Shown: positions 1 through 7,212, numbered from the stretch's first letter. The stretch: 35,798 nucleotides of DNA from SAR86 cluster bacterium (GCA_018607365.1 JABBBT010000054.1:1-35798), one strand, 5' to 3'. The notes: generated by a model not told the origin, from the letters alone. Numbers and translations are program-made.

Positions 1-1577
1 TGAGTGATACTTCCATCAGGACCAAAAACAGCCTTTGACGCATCATTTCTTTCAACGTTATAACCTTCTTTCTTCATTTGAAGCCCAGTAGCAAAATCAA
101 CACCACCATCTGTAGTTCCAGTTACTAGAAAATCTAAAACCATTAAGTCAGCAACTGTTTTTCTTCGCTCTCCAGAAGAAATATATGCAATCAATTCAGC
201 AGAGTTGGCTGATGGATCAAATAAATTCCATGATTCTGTTCCACTTACACCACCAACTCCATTAATAGCAGCATCAAATCTTGATGTGCTTGTATCAGGC
301 TGGAAGTAAGAATGAACTTGTTCACTATCTGTAAAATGAACTTCCCATGTATTTCCATTCATCATTGTTCCGTTGAAGCCAAATGAAATTCTCTCATTCG
401 TGTTATTTCTTGGAGCAAGTGGTGATGGGAATGCTGAACCTAATGCTCTTCCTATCCATAAAACAGGATATGAAAAAGGGCTACCTGCAACACCAGGCAT
501 AACTGGCTTAGCTAAATAGGATAAGGCAGGGTATGAAGGTGATTGAGGGTTATCAAGCACATCAATATCAGTTGACATGTAATCAAATTCAAAATTTACA
601 CCATTATCAAAAGATGTTTTTGTTGAAAGGTAAACGCTTGAATGCTCTTCTGTGTTAACCAAATTAAATCTGTCTCCATAGTAGAAACCACATCTATTTC
701 CACCTACAAGTCCTGGTGCAGCTGCATTTTGAGGTAATAAAATACCTTTATTTGCTTCACAATTTGCATCAGGAATATTTTGATAAATTGTATATGTACC
801 AGCATAAGGGCCGCTTGCTACAGAAGTAACAGGGCTTGCTCCAGGTATTGGTAAAACTAAGAAGCTATTACCAAATCCACTTACTGCTAATTCAGAGTAA
901 TCTGATAGCTCTGTTCCTGCTAAAGGAGATCTATCTAATTGGCTATATGCCATTACAACATTAGTATTTCCAGTTTGAGTTCCCCAGATAACGCCCATAC
1001 TGTCATCAGTTTGGTCGCCCATATCTGTATTTTGTTGTGATAAGTTAAATTCAATACCTTCGAAGTCTCTTCTTAAGATAAAGTTAACAACACCTGCAAC
1101 AGCATCTGAGCCATATATAGAAGCAGCACCTTCTTTTAAAATTTCAACTCTTTCAGTTGCAATCATTGGAATCATATTTGTATCAACAAATACAGCACCA
1201 TCATTAGAAGTACCAGCTGCAATAGTTTGTCTTCGACCGTCAACCAACACTAATGTTGATGATAGACCGAGACCTCTAAGGTTTACATTGGATGTTCCTT
1301 GAGTGGAACCTGATGTAAACGAATCTGGATTATTTTCAGACCCTGAGTCAACAGCTATATTTCTTATAATATCTGCAGCAGTTGATGCCCCCAAGTCTTC
1401 AATCGTGTCTCTGCCAATTACCTCGACAGCACTTGCTCCATCTTTCGCACTACTTTTTAGATATGAACCAGTTACAACAACTTCTTCAACAGAAGATTCT
1501 TGGGCAGTAAGCCCAACTGGTGCAAATAAAAATGCAATCGCAAAAAGCGAAGATAAAATACTAGTTATTTTATTCAT
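1..1577 (-). CDS. TonB-dependent receptor, N-terminal part (runs off the window)
   Basis: Outer-membrane active-transport receptor, powered by TonB-ExbB-ExbD; the substrate cannot be told from sequence. The ORF is open to the window edge (525 codons seen; the family is usually 700-1000 residues), so it is missing from the ORF track. The ATG at 1577-1575 follows a good ribosome site (AGGGGGA). The translation starts with a signal peptide (MNKITSILSSLFAIAFLFA) and a TonB-box-like stretch (VEEVVVTGSYL). The plug domain follows, with NVNLRGLG, VLVDGRRQ, VEILKEGAASIYGSDAVAGV and NFILRRDF, and then barrel strands. There is no N-terminal signalling (secretin/STN) domain. These plug motifs are typical of the large receptor families of marine Gammaproteobacteria. 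The class is certain; the substrate is unknown. Confidence 0.95.
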   Translation of the reverse strand, partial: MNKITSILSSLFAIAFLFAPVGLTAQESSVEEVVVTGSYLKSSAKDGASAVEVIGRDTIEDLGASTAADIIRNIAVDSGSENNPDSFTSGSTQGTSNVNLRGLGLSSTLVLVDGRRQTIAAGTSNDGAVFVDTNMIPMIATERVEILKEGAASIYGSDAVAGVVNFILRRDFEGIEFNLSQQNTDMGDQTDDSMGVIWGTQTGNTNVVMAYSQLDRSPLAGTELSDYSELAVSGFGNSFLVLPIPGASPVTSVASGPYAGTYTIYQNIPDANCEANKGILLPQNAAAPGLVGGNRCGFYYGDRFNLVNTEEHSSVYLSTKTSFDNGVNFEFDYMSTDIDVLDNPQSPSYPALSYLAKPVMPGVAGSPFSYPVLWIGRALGSAFPSPLAPRNNTNERISFGFNGTMMNGNTWEVHFTDSEQVHSYFQPDTSTSRFDAAINGVGGVSGTESWNLFDPSANSAELIAYISSGERRKTVADLMVLDFLVTGTTDGGVDFATGLQMKKEGYNVERNDASKAVFGPDGSIT

Positions 1578-1617
1578 AAAAATATCCCCCTGATATTTAA
1601 ATATTATTTCGTTAAAA

Positions 1618-1646
1618 ATGTTATGTACAATTATTGTATATAACAA
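1618..1646 (-). promoter_or_regulatory. Candidate promoter of the TonB-dependent receptor
   Basis: On the minus strand TTGTTA (1646-1641) is followed after exactly 17 bases by TAACAT (1623-1618), a plausible sigma-70 -35/-10 pair about 40 bases upstream of the receptor ATG. The match to consensus is moderate (4/6 in each box). It is supported by its position and by the palindrome that covers it. No start site has been measured, so this is inference. Confidence 0.5.
1619..1645. promoter_or_regulatory. 27-bp imperfect palindrome, candidate operator
   Basis: TGTTATGTACAAT, a single central T, then ATTGTATATAACA: 13-base arms with one mismatch. It lies across the candidate -35/-10 region of the receptor gene, where a bound dimeric repressor would block RNA polymerase. 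The cognate regulator is not in the window, and the site does not look like a Fur box (GATAAT repeats). AT-rich DNA forms palindromes by chance, but one this long at this position is less likely to be accidental. Confidence 0.5.
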
Positions 1647-1648
1647 TT

Positions 1649-1667
1649 ATGCACACAAAGTATGCAT
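1649..1667. repeat. Second short inverted repeat upstream of the receptor promoter
   Basis: ATGCACAC, AAA, GTATGCAT: 8-base arms with one mismatch, three bases upstream (relative to the receptor) of the larger palindrome. It sits just upstream of the candidate -35 box, where an activator could bind. The rest of the 1578-1762 gap holds nothing else I can name. Confidence 0.3.
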
Positions 1668-1762
1668 TTATGGACTAAAACTAACAGTATTTTTGAGCAA
1701 TGTACACAGTAAAAAACTATATTTAATGATGCTATTGCAATTGAATTATTTTCTGATAAGAA

Positions 1763-2269
1763 TTATTGAATAAATTTTTTAACTTTATTGGCACAGTCTT
1801 CTGCAGGACTCCAAAACCATCCATTGGGCTCATATCCTCCTGAATCCCATACTCTGCCATGAGTCATATTTATGCATTTAATATAGGCGTCTATGGCATA
1901 AGTATCTAGACCTAGCTTGTCCAATGAAATAGCTTTTGTCCATAACGCCATAGAAACATCATTCATTAGAAAGTTTTCTTGAATAGCCTTTTTTTGTTTA
2001 GGGTTAACCTTACCAACCGCAGGCGCAGGTTCGTTATTATCATGCATTTCTTTTTGAATTTTTTGAGCCTCAGGCCCCCAAATATCAAAACATAGATCAA
2101 CAACTGCCACAGCATCCTCATATCTTTTTTGATCAAACAATTCTATTGCTGTTATAGACCAATATGCAGAGTCACCAAGCTTTTCATTGTTTGAAAAACA
2201 TGCCGGATTTGCAAATGCAATAGATGAATAAAAAGAAAATAACAAAGCTACTAATATATTTTTTCTCAT
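1763..2269 (-). CDS. Secreted hypothetical protein with a TPR-like helical repeat
   Basis: 168 residues. The N-terminus is a signal peptide with a likely cleavage after AFA at residue 20, so the product is probably periplasmic or secreted. The rest reads as helical hairpins: AIELFDQKRYEDAVAVVDLC and, later, KAISLDKLGLDTYAIDAYIK resemble tetratricopeptide units, separated by a Pro/Lys-rich linker. The C-terminus is aromatic and glycine-rich (RVWDSGGYEPNGWFWSP). Four cysteines remain in the mature part, consistent with periplasmic disulfides. The start has a good ribosome site (AAGGA). The gene begins about 30 bases after the 3' end of tmRNA on the same strand with no clear terminator between them, so it may be read through from ssrA. 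I do not recognise a specific function. Confidence 0.75.
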   Translation of the reverse strand: MRKNILVALLFSFYSSIAFANPACFSNNEKLGDSAYWSITAIELFDQKRYEDAVAVVDLCFDIWGPEAQKIQKEMHDNNEPAPAVGKVNPKQKKAIQENFLMNDVSMALWTKAISLDKLGLDTYAIDAYIKCINMTHGRVWDSGGYEPNGWFWSPAEDCANKVKKFIQ

Positions 2270-2299
2270 ACTGATCCTTATCCTATTAGATTTTAAAAA

Positions 2300-2648
2300 T
2301 GGTGGAGGCGGCGGGAATTGAACCCGCGTCCGCTAATCCTTCAGCCTAACTTCTACATGCATAGCTCACCCAATTGGCTTTTTAACTTTCGTGACCCGAG
2401 GAGCAGGGTACAAAAGCGAGCTTGATTAGTTTTAACCAAACTGTGTCCAAGCAACACAGCTTGGCTAGACTATGATATTTGCCGATACTTCAAACCATAG
2501 TCAATTCTGGTATCGGTTAGCATTAAGCTGCTAAAGCGTAGTTGTCGTTATTTGCAACTAAATTTTTTGTAGTATGTTTTACAAGAATTACCACAATCTT
2601 GGCATGCGCTTCGGAGTCCAGTAGAAACGTCGAACCCTGTTCGCCCCC
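2300..2648 (-). ncRNA. ssrA: tmRNA (transfer-messenger RNA)
   Basis: Rescues stalled ribosomes and tags the unfinished protein for proteolysis. The 3' part shows the tRNA-like T arm (GCGGGTTCAATTCCCGC) and ends in CCA at 2302-2300. The 5' end GGGGGCGAACAGGGTTCGAC is characteristic of tmRNA. The first seven bases pair with the seven before ACCA (GGGGGCG with CGCCTCC, one G-U), forming the acceptor stem and fixing both ends, for 349 nt. An internal tag reading frame ends in ALAA. It lies 48 bp downstream of smpB, its protein partner, on the same strand. The mature 5' end is presumably made by RNase P from a slightly longer transcript. Confidence 0.97.
2523..2555 (-). other. ssrA: tmRNA tag-peptide reading frame (ANNDNYALAA, stop)
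   Basis: Within ssrA, the codons GCA AAT AAC GAC AAC TAC GCT TTA GCA GCT TAA encode ANNDNYALAA. The E. coli tag is ANDENYALAA, so the ClpXP-type degron (ending ALAA) is kept while residues 3 and 4 change from DE to ND. The resume codon GCA is preceded by TTAGTT. Choice of the resume codon is by homology. Confidence 0.88.
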
Positions 2649-2660
2649 ATAGGGATGATG

Positions 2661-2666
2661 ATTATA
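2661..2666 (-). promoter_or_regulatory. Candidate -10 box of ssrA
   Basis: Perfect TATAAT on the minus strand, 12 bases before the mature tmRNA 5' end and inside the 48-bp gap after smpB. Transcription from here would leave a leader of roughly six bases for RNase P to remove. No good -35 is visible 16-18 bases upstream (CTAAAA at best), so strength is uncertain. It implies ssrA can be expressed independently of smpB. Confidence 0.55.
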
Positions 2667-2696
2667 CAGTATTACTTAAAATTTTTAGTAGGATGG

Positions 2697-3164
2697 CTAT
2701 TGTTTTTTGGCATTCTTAAGAATTCTACCCTGGTCACGTTCCCAGTCTCTTTTCTTAATATCTTGCCTTTGATCACGGACTTTCTTACCTTTTCCTGTGG
2801 CAATATCACATTTAATATGATTATCCTTCCAATACATTGAAGTCATAATAATCGTCAAATTTTTTTCATTTTTTAGCTTCTGAAGTTCTGATATTTCTCT
2901 CTTATTTAACAAGAGTTTTCTTGTTCTAACTGGATCTACATTAAAATCTTTTAATGAAGCCGGGGGGTCAATTTTAATGCCGAATAACCATGCTTCATCT
3001 TTTTTAAAAGTAACATAACTATTCTTAACATCAATTTTGCCATTTCTAAGAGATTTTACTTCCCATCCCTCTAAAACAATTCCAGCCTGAAAGGTATCAC
3101 CAAGTACATAGTTCCTTGATGCAGTTTTATTCTTTACAATTAAGGCAGGTTTATCTTTAGACAT
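2697..3164 (-). CDS. smpB: SsrA-binding protein SmpB
   Basis: Small basic RNA-binding protein that carries tmRNA into stalled ribosomes; cytoplasmic. 155 residues, close to the usual 150-160. Family signatures: ASRNYVLGDTFQAGIVLEGW and EVKSLR near the N-terminus (the OB-fold), then DPVRTRKLLLNKREI. The lysine/arginine-rich tail (GKGKKVRDQRQDIKKRDWERD) inserts into the mRNA channel. The gene is immediately upstream of ssrA, and divergent from the DUF3429 gene across a 53-bp gap. Confidence 0.97.
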   Translation of the reverse strand: MSKDKPALIVKNKTASRNYVLGDTFQAGIVLEGWEVKSLRNGKIDVKNSYVTFKKDEAWLFGIKIDPPASLKDFNVDPVRTRKLLLNKREISELQKLKNEKNLTIIMTSMYWKDNHIKCDIATGKGKKVRDQRQDIKKRDWERDQGRILKNAKKQ

Positions 3165-3217
3165 ACCTTTATTATGTCCTTAGATAGTTACAGTGCAACA
3201 AAAAAATTAAATTTAAG

Positions 3218-3682
3218 ATGAATATTGATTACATAAAAGCAACATTTGGATATATTGGATTTGTACCATTCGCTATTTTGGCGATTATTCCATGGATATT
3301 TGGAGAGACTATTGCACAGACTGCAATAATTTTTCAAATTGCCTATGGATCAATTATTCTTACCTTTTTGGGTGGAATGGCATGGGGCTGGAGAGACGAT
3401 CAAAAAAACCAAAAGATAAATCTTGCTATAGGTATAGCTTATAGTTTGATAGGCTGCATGTTATTACTACTAATATATTTGCAGTTTATATTGAGCGCTT
3501 TATTAATTTCAGTGGTAAGTTTTCAATCTTTTTATTATTTTGAAAGATCAACCGAGGATTTTGTTAAAAGAAGTGAAGATTATATGCACTTTAGAAAAAT
3601 GTTGTCTCTGTTAGTCTCTATTAGTTTTCTGATATCATCTGCTTACTGGATCAACCCTTATAGTAACCCTTTAAATTTTTAA
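3218..3682 (+). CDS. DUF3429 family inner-membrane protein
   Basis: 154 residues, very hydrophobic, with four to five predicted membrane segments and a short charged loop (WRDDQKNQK) after the first pair. YGSIILTFLGGMAWGW matches the conserved core I associate with DUF3429 (the YGAxILSFLGGxxWG pattern). The function of the family is not known to me. It sits six bases before the sodium symporter gene on the same strand, so the two are probably co-transcribed. The start has no obvious ribosome site. This gene and the next separate smpB from ratA, which are neighbours in many Gammaproteobacteria. Confidence 0.75.
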   Translation: MNIDYIKATFGYIGFVPFAILAIIPWIFGETIAQTAIIFQIAYGSIILTFLGGMAWGWRDDQKNQKINLAIGIAYSLIGCMLLLLIYLQFILSALLISVVSFQSFYYFERSTEDFVKRSEDYMHFRKMLSLLVSISFLISSAYWINPYSNPLNF

Positions 3683-3688
3683 AAAATT

Positions 3689-5038
3689 ATGGAAATACAA
3701 AAACAACTTAAATCACATGGCGCATGGGTCGGTAAATGGACTTTTATTCTTGCTGCTACTGGCTCTGCAGTTGGGTTGGGTAACATATGGGGATTCCCAT
3801 ATAAAGCAGGAACAAATGGTGGTGGTGCCTTTGTTCTCATTTATTTGGGTTGCATTTTAGCTATCGGATTGCCAATCATGGTTAGTGAAATTGTTATTGG
3901 TAGAAGAGCGGGTAACAGTCCAGTTAATGCGATGAGGAGAGTTGCTGTTGATTCTAATACAACTCCATTATGGCGATTTGTTGGATGGAGCGGTATTTTT
4001 GCAGGTGTTCTTATACTTTCTTTTTATAGTGTTATAGCTGGCATATGCTTAAATTATATTTTTATTTCTGCAACTTCTTCAGGAGCATTAAGTGCTACTG
4101 ATCAATTTTCAAATGTTATCTCATCACCTCTTAATTTGCTTTTTTGGCATACAGTCTTTATGACTTTAACTGCTTTAATCGTATCGGCTGGTATAAAAGA
4201 TGGTATTGGTAGAATGGTCAAAATATTAATGCCACTGCTTGGGATGCTAATGATTTTTATGGTTATCTACGCAATGATCAACGGTGATTTTAATAAAGCA
4301 ATGACATTTTTATTTGCTCCTGATTTTTCTAACGTTACTTCAGATACCTTGTTGCAGGCTATGGGACAAGCATTTTTTAGCTTAGGTCTTGGAATGGGTT
4401 CGATCATGGCATACGGAGCATACATGCCGAAGGATCAAAGTATAGTTAGTAACTCATTTACAGTTGCGTCACTGGATACGCTTGTTGCAATTGTGGCTGG
4501 TATAGCTATTTTTCCAATTATTTTTGCTTTTAGTTTAGAGCCCAATAGCGGTCCTGGATTAGTATTTGTTTCAATGCTTTCTGCTTTTAATCAAATGCAA
4601 TATGGTCAATTTGTCGGCCCACTATTTTTTATATTACTTTCAGTTGCAGCATTGAGTTCATCAATATCTTTGCTAGAACCTGGTGTTGCTTATTTATCGG
4701 AAGAAGGAATTTTACCTAGAAAAAGATCTGCTGAAATTATTGCATTTGTTGCTTGGGTTCTCGGTATAGGTTCGGCTCTGAGTTTTAATATATGGTCTGA
4801 CTTTCATCTGATTTCCGATAGAAACTTTCTTGATTCAATGGAATTCATTACCAATCAGGTATTGCTTCCATTAGGTGGAATGTTTATAGCAATTTTTGTT
4901 GGTTGGTTTATGAAAAAGTCCTTAATAACTGATGAAATTGGTGCAATGAATCCAGTTTTATATATGTTATGGAGATTTTTTGTAAAATTTATAGCCCCTT
5001 TATCTGTTGCTTATATTTTCTATAGACAGTTTTTTTAA
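3689..5038 (+). CDS. Sodium-dependent transporter, neurotransmitter:sodium symporter (SNF/NSS) family
   Basis: Sodium-coupled uptake of an amino acid or similar small amine across the inner membrane (LeuT fold). 449 residues with about 11 membrane segments, the usual layout of bacterial members that lack TM12. TM1 has the unwound sodium/substrate motif GSAVGLGNIWGFPYKAG followed by NGGGAFVLIY. TM6 has FFSLGLGMGSIMAYGAYM, and TM8 ends in SLLEPGVAYL. The substrate cannot be read from sequence. It lies 12 bp upstream of ratA and six bases after the DUF3429 gene, as an insertion into the otherwise conserved smpB-ratA neighbourhood. Confidence 0.93.
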   Translation: MEIQKQLKSHGAWVGKWTFILAATGSAVGLGNIWGFPYKAGTNGGGAFVLIYLGCILAIGLPIMVSEIVIGRRAGNSPVNAMRRVAVDSNTTPLWRFVGWSGIFAGVLILSFYSVIAGICLNYIFISATSSGALSATDQFSNVISSPLNLLFWHTVFMTLTALIVSAGIKDGIGRMVKILMPLLGMLMIFMVIYAMINGDFNKAMTFLFAPDFSNVTSDTLLQAMGQAFFSLGLGMGSIMAYGAYMPKDQSIVSNSFTVASLDTLVAIVAGIAIFPIIFAFSLEPNSGPGLVFVSMLSAFNQMQYGQFVGPLFFILLSVAALSSSISLLEPGVAYLSEEGILPRKRSAEIIAFVAWVLGIGSALSFNIWSDFHLISDRNFLDSMEFITNQVLLPLGGMFIAIFVGWFMKKSLITDEIGAMNPVLYMLWRFFVKFIAPLSVAYIFYRQFF

Positions 5039-5050
5039 ATCTTTATTTAA

Positions 5051-5470
5051 ATGAAAAGAAATATTCATTTTAAAAAAGATATAGATATTAATAAGCAAAA
5101 AGCTTTAGATGTTGTTTTAAAATTTGATGAATACTCCAAGTTTATCCCAGGCTGTTCAGCGGCCTCTCTTCTTAAAAGAGATTACCCTATAGAAATAGGA
5201 CGACTTGAGTTTAATATTTTAGGAAAAGAATATTTTATTGTTTCCGAAAATACTCTTTCTGAGAACTCGATTATAATAAATCAGACTGAGGGTCCTTTTG
5301 ACTACTTTGAGGGCAAGTGGGTGGTTGAGGCCAACACTGAGGATTCATGTAGTATAGATTTTAATGCTGAGTTTGAGTTACCTTTTTTACTTAATGCCCT
5401 TGCTCCACAGGCTTTGGTTGATAAGTTTGCATCCACCATCATTGACTCATTTATTAAAAGAGCAACATGA
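5051..5470 (+). CDS. ratA: RatA/COQ10-like START-domain protein
   Basis: 139 residues, a single SRPBCC (START/polyketide-cyclase-like) domain with the family-typical FDEYSKFIPGCSAASLL near residues 27-43, a central FEGKW, and a C-terminal amphipathic helix (ALVDKFASTIIDSFIKRA). In E. coli RatA was reported to block 50S-30S association. The wider family includes mitochondrial COQ10, which binds ubiquinone, so a role in quinone handling is equally possible. Its stop overlaps the rnfH start by four bases (ATGA), as is common for this pair. Confidence 0.88.
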   Translation: MKRNIHFKKDIDINKQKALDVVLKFDEYSKFIPGCSAASLLKRDYPIEIGRLEFNILGKEYFIVSENTLSENSIIINQTEGPFDYFEGKWVVEANTEDSCSIDFNAEFELPFLLNALAPQALVDKFASTIIDSFIKRAT

Positions 5471-5745
5471 AAGTATTCTTTTCTTATCAGGGCTTACAAG
5501 ACCAGCACTTTCTATCCTTTGATGTTTCTTCTAGCTTGACTGTTGCTGAGCTGATTGAATTTGAAGAGATAAAAAAAATTATATCCTTAATTGATCATAA
5601 ATATGAGCTTGCAGTTAATAGCGAGGTTTTAGATGGAAATTTTAAACCTTTGCCCAGTAAATACAGGTTAAGAGAAGGAGAAAGGGTTGAGATACTTAGG
5701 CCACTTGTCCAGGACCCAAAAGAGAGAAGGTTAAATAAGGTTTAG
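5467..5745 (+). CDS. rnfH: RnfH family ubiquitin-like-fold protein
   Basis: 92 residues with the beta-grasp layout of RnfH: a first strand (MKVFFSYQGLQDQHF), a helix after LTVAELIEFEE, and the conserved end LREGERVEILRPLVQDPKERR. RnfH (also called RatB) has no firmly established biochemical role. It is translationally coupled to ratA by an ATGA overlap. Its TAG stop shares bases with the TAA stop of the convergent bamE (TTAG at 5742-5745). Confidence 0.92.
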   Translation: MKVFFSYQGLQDQHFLSFDVSSSLTVAELIEFEEIKKIISLIDHKYELAVNSEVLDGNFKPLPSKYRLREGERVEILRPLVQDPKERRLNKV

Positions 5746-6077
5746 TCCTCTTCGGAGCTATTAACTGTTATCCAGTTTTTTACTAATCCATTTTCATCAA
5801 AAAAAACAGTTAGCCTTTTTTCTGTGACCACCTCATCGCCAATTTGAACAGAATTTATATAATCCCATCTAGATTCATGAAAGGGATCTTTAATTACTGC
5901 AGTACCTAATATGAATTGAACCTGGTCCTGTGTTTGACCAATCGCAAGCTTATCTACATCCTCATCTTCAATTATATTTCCTTGAAGAACAGGAACCTTG
6001 TAAGGACTAAATGAAGAACATGAGCTGATAATAAACACTAAAGAAAGAATATAGAATGTGCGGGTGAGTTGTTTCAT
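5742..6077 (-). CDS. bamE: Outer-membrane assembly lipoprotein BamE (SmpA/OmlA)
   Basis: Small lipoprotein of the BAM complex that inserts beta-barrel proteins, working with BamA encoded in this window. 111 residues. The lipoprotein signal ends IISSC with lipidation expected at Cys20. The mature part has the SmpA/OmlA signature: a PYKVPVLQGN start, KLAIGQTQDQVQFILGTAVI, then DPFHESRWDYI and a final beta strand. The gene is divergent from fur across 86 bp and overlaps rnfH at the stop codons. The divergent bamE(omlA)-fur pair is as in Pseudomonas. Confidence 0.96.
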   Translation of the reverse strand: MKQLTRTFYILSLVFIISSCSSFSPYKVPVLQGNIIEDEDVDKLAIGQTQDQVQFILGTAVIKDPFHESRWDYINSVQIGDEVVTEKRLTVFFDENGLVKNWITVNSSEED

Positions 6078-6163
6078 AATTATTTTGGATTATACTTTGT
6101 TATATCTGTAAAGTCTGTTCACTATAAGTAATATGACAATAAAAAATAATTAAAGTTTAAAAA
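6078..6163. promoter_or_regulatory. Divergent promoter region bamE/fur
   Basis: The 86-bp AT-rich gap must drive both genes. On the minus strand a perfect TATAAT (6094-6089) ends 11 bases before the bamE ATG, which would give an almost leaderless transcript; no matching -35 or ribosome site is visible. On the plus strand TATAAG (6123-6128) and TAATAT (6129-6134) are -10 candidates for fur, with weak upstream boxes. I see no convincing Fur box. Assignments are tentative. Confidence 0.4.
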
Positions 6164-6583
6164 ATGGCTAATCAAACTGAAGAACTAAAAAAAGCTGGGC
6201 TAAAGGCCACTTTACCTCGAATTAAAATAATGGAAGTTTTGGCATCAACTGCACTTCAAGAAGAAGCTCATTTTAGCGCTGAGGATATATACAGAGAGCT
6301 GATTTCACAAAATGAAGATATTGGATTAGCAACCATTTACAGAGTTTTAACTCAATTTGAGGCTGCTGGAATGGTAACAAAACATCATTTTGAGAACAGT
6401 AAGGCTGTTTATGAAATTAACTCAGATGAACATCATGACCATATGGTAGATGTTGATACTGGAAAGGTTCTCGAATTTCATGACGAGGAATTAGAGCAGC
6501 TTCAACATGACATTGCTAAAAGAAAAGGTTATGAGTTGGTTGATCACAGCATGGTTCTGCACGTAAGAAAAATAGAATCTTAA
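6164..6583 (+). CDS. fur: Ferric uptake regulator Fur
   Basis: Metal-sensing dimeric repressor of iron uptake and related genes. 139 residues. The N-terminal winged helix has LKATLPRIKIMEVL, HFSAEDIYREL and the recognition helix IGLATIYRVLTQFEAAGMV. The dimerisation/metal domain has HHDHM at residues 90-94. The CxxC that follows in E. coli Fur is replaced by DVDTG (residues 96-100), as in Pseudomonas-type Fur, so the structural cysteine zinc site is absent. A start at the first ATG fits the family length. Fur may control the TonB receptor encoded at the left edge, but no site was found. Confidence 0.96.
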   Translation: MANQTEELKKAGLKATLPRIKIMEVLASTALQEEAHFSAEDIYRELISQNEDIGLATIYRVLTQFEAAGMVTKHHFENSKAVYEINSDEHHDHMVDVDTGKVLEFHDEELEQLQHDIAKRKGYELVDHSMVLHVRKIES

Positions 6584-6594
6584 ATTTAGTTCAG

Positions 6595-6624
6595 CCCTTG
6601 AACTGAAAATTTAAATCCCAATAT
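6595..6624 (+). promoter_or_regulatory. Sigma-32 (heat-shock) type promoter of grpE-dnaK-dnaJ
   Basis: CCCTTGAA, 14 bases, CCCAATAT: this matches the RpoH consensus (CTTGAA, 13-17 bases, CCCCATnT) in all of the -35 and 7 of 8 positions in the -10. It lies in the 63-bp gap between fur and grpE, with the predicted start near 6631 and the grpE ATG at 6647. The -35 box sits inside a 6-bp inverted repeat (AGTTCA/TGAACT, 6588-6604), which may be accidental. It implies an rpoH gene elsewhere in the genome. Confidence 0.8.
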
Positions 6625-6646
6625 ATGATTCAAACGGGATTTAATT

Positions 6647-7201
6647 ATGGCAAAACAGAAAAAATCAAAAGCTACGGATGTAGATTCTGACAATCTAGTA
6701 AATGAAGAAGTTAAAGTTGAAGTAAAAGACAGTGAATCAACTGATAACATTGGAACTCTTTCGTATGAAGAACTTCTTGATAAAAAAGAAGAATTAGAGA
6801 AATCCATACTTCGTGCTAATGCAGATTTAGATAATGCGCTTAAGAGAACTCTATCTGAGGTCGAAAAAGCTCATAAGTATGGTGTCGAAAAATTACTTGT
6901 TGAGTTATTACCTGTAATAGATAGCTTAGAACATGCCTTAAATAACCTTTCATCTGGAGCTCCAGAGGAAAAAGAAGGTATAGAGCTTACGCTAAAGTCT
7001 TTTGAATCTGCCCTTGATAAATTTGGAATGATACCCATCTACCCTGTTAATGAAGAATTTAACCCGGAAAAGCACGAAGCGGTAACCATGGAGCAAGATA
7101 AAGATAAAGAGAATGGTGCAATTGGAAACGTATTTCAGAGAGGTTGGGAGCTGCACACAAGAGTAGTAAGACCAGCCAGAGTTACAGTTATTAAAAATTA
7201 G
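6647..7201 (+). CDS. grpE: Nucleotide exchange factor GrpE
   Basis: Releases ADP from DnaK to drive the Hsp70 cycle; cytoplasmic dimer. 184 residues. An acidic, low-complexity N-terminus leads to the long coiled-coil helix (about residues 43-90). The head domain then shows KFGMIPIYPVNEEFNPEKHE, AIGNVFQRGWELHTRVVRPA and RVTVIKN, the GrpE signature. A GGGA ribosome site precedes the ATG. First gene of the heat-shock operon, 11 bp before dnaK. Confidence 0.96.
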   Translation: MAKQKKSKATDVDSDNLVNEEVKVEVKDSESTDNIGTLSYEELLDKKEELEKSILRANADLDNALKRTLSEVEKAHKYGVEKLLVELLPVIDSLEHALNNLSSGAPEEKEGIELTLKSFESALDKFGMIPIYPVNEEFNPEKHEAVTMEQDKDKENGAIGNVFQRGWELHTRVVRPARVTVIKN

Positions 7202-7212
7202 AGGAAAGATAA

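Noticed and set aside
1303-1593. Plus-strand 96-aa ORF
   Set aside because: Lies antisense to the signal peptide and plug domain of the TonB-dependent receptor; no family features.
1754-1770. GATAAGAATTATTGAAT as a Fur box
   Set aside because: Weak match to GATAAT repeats, far from the receptor start and overlapping the end of the neighbouring gene.
5051-5745. ratA-rnfH as a toxin-antitoxin module
   Set aside because: The pair is conserved core synteny and evidence that RnfH is an antitoxin is weak; treated as housekeeping genes.
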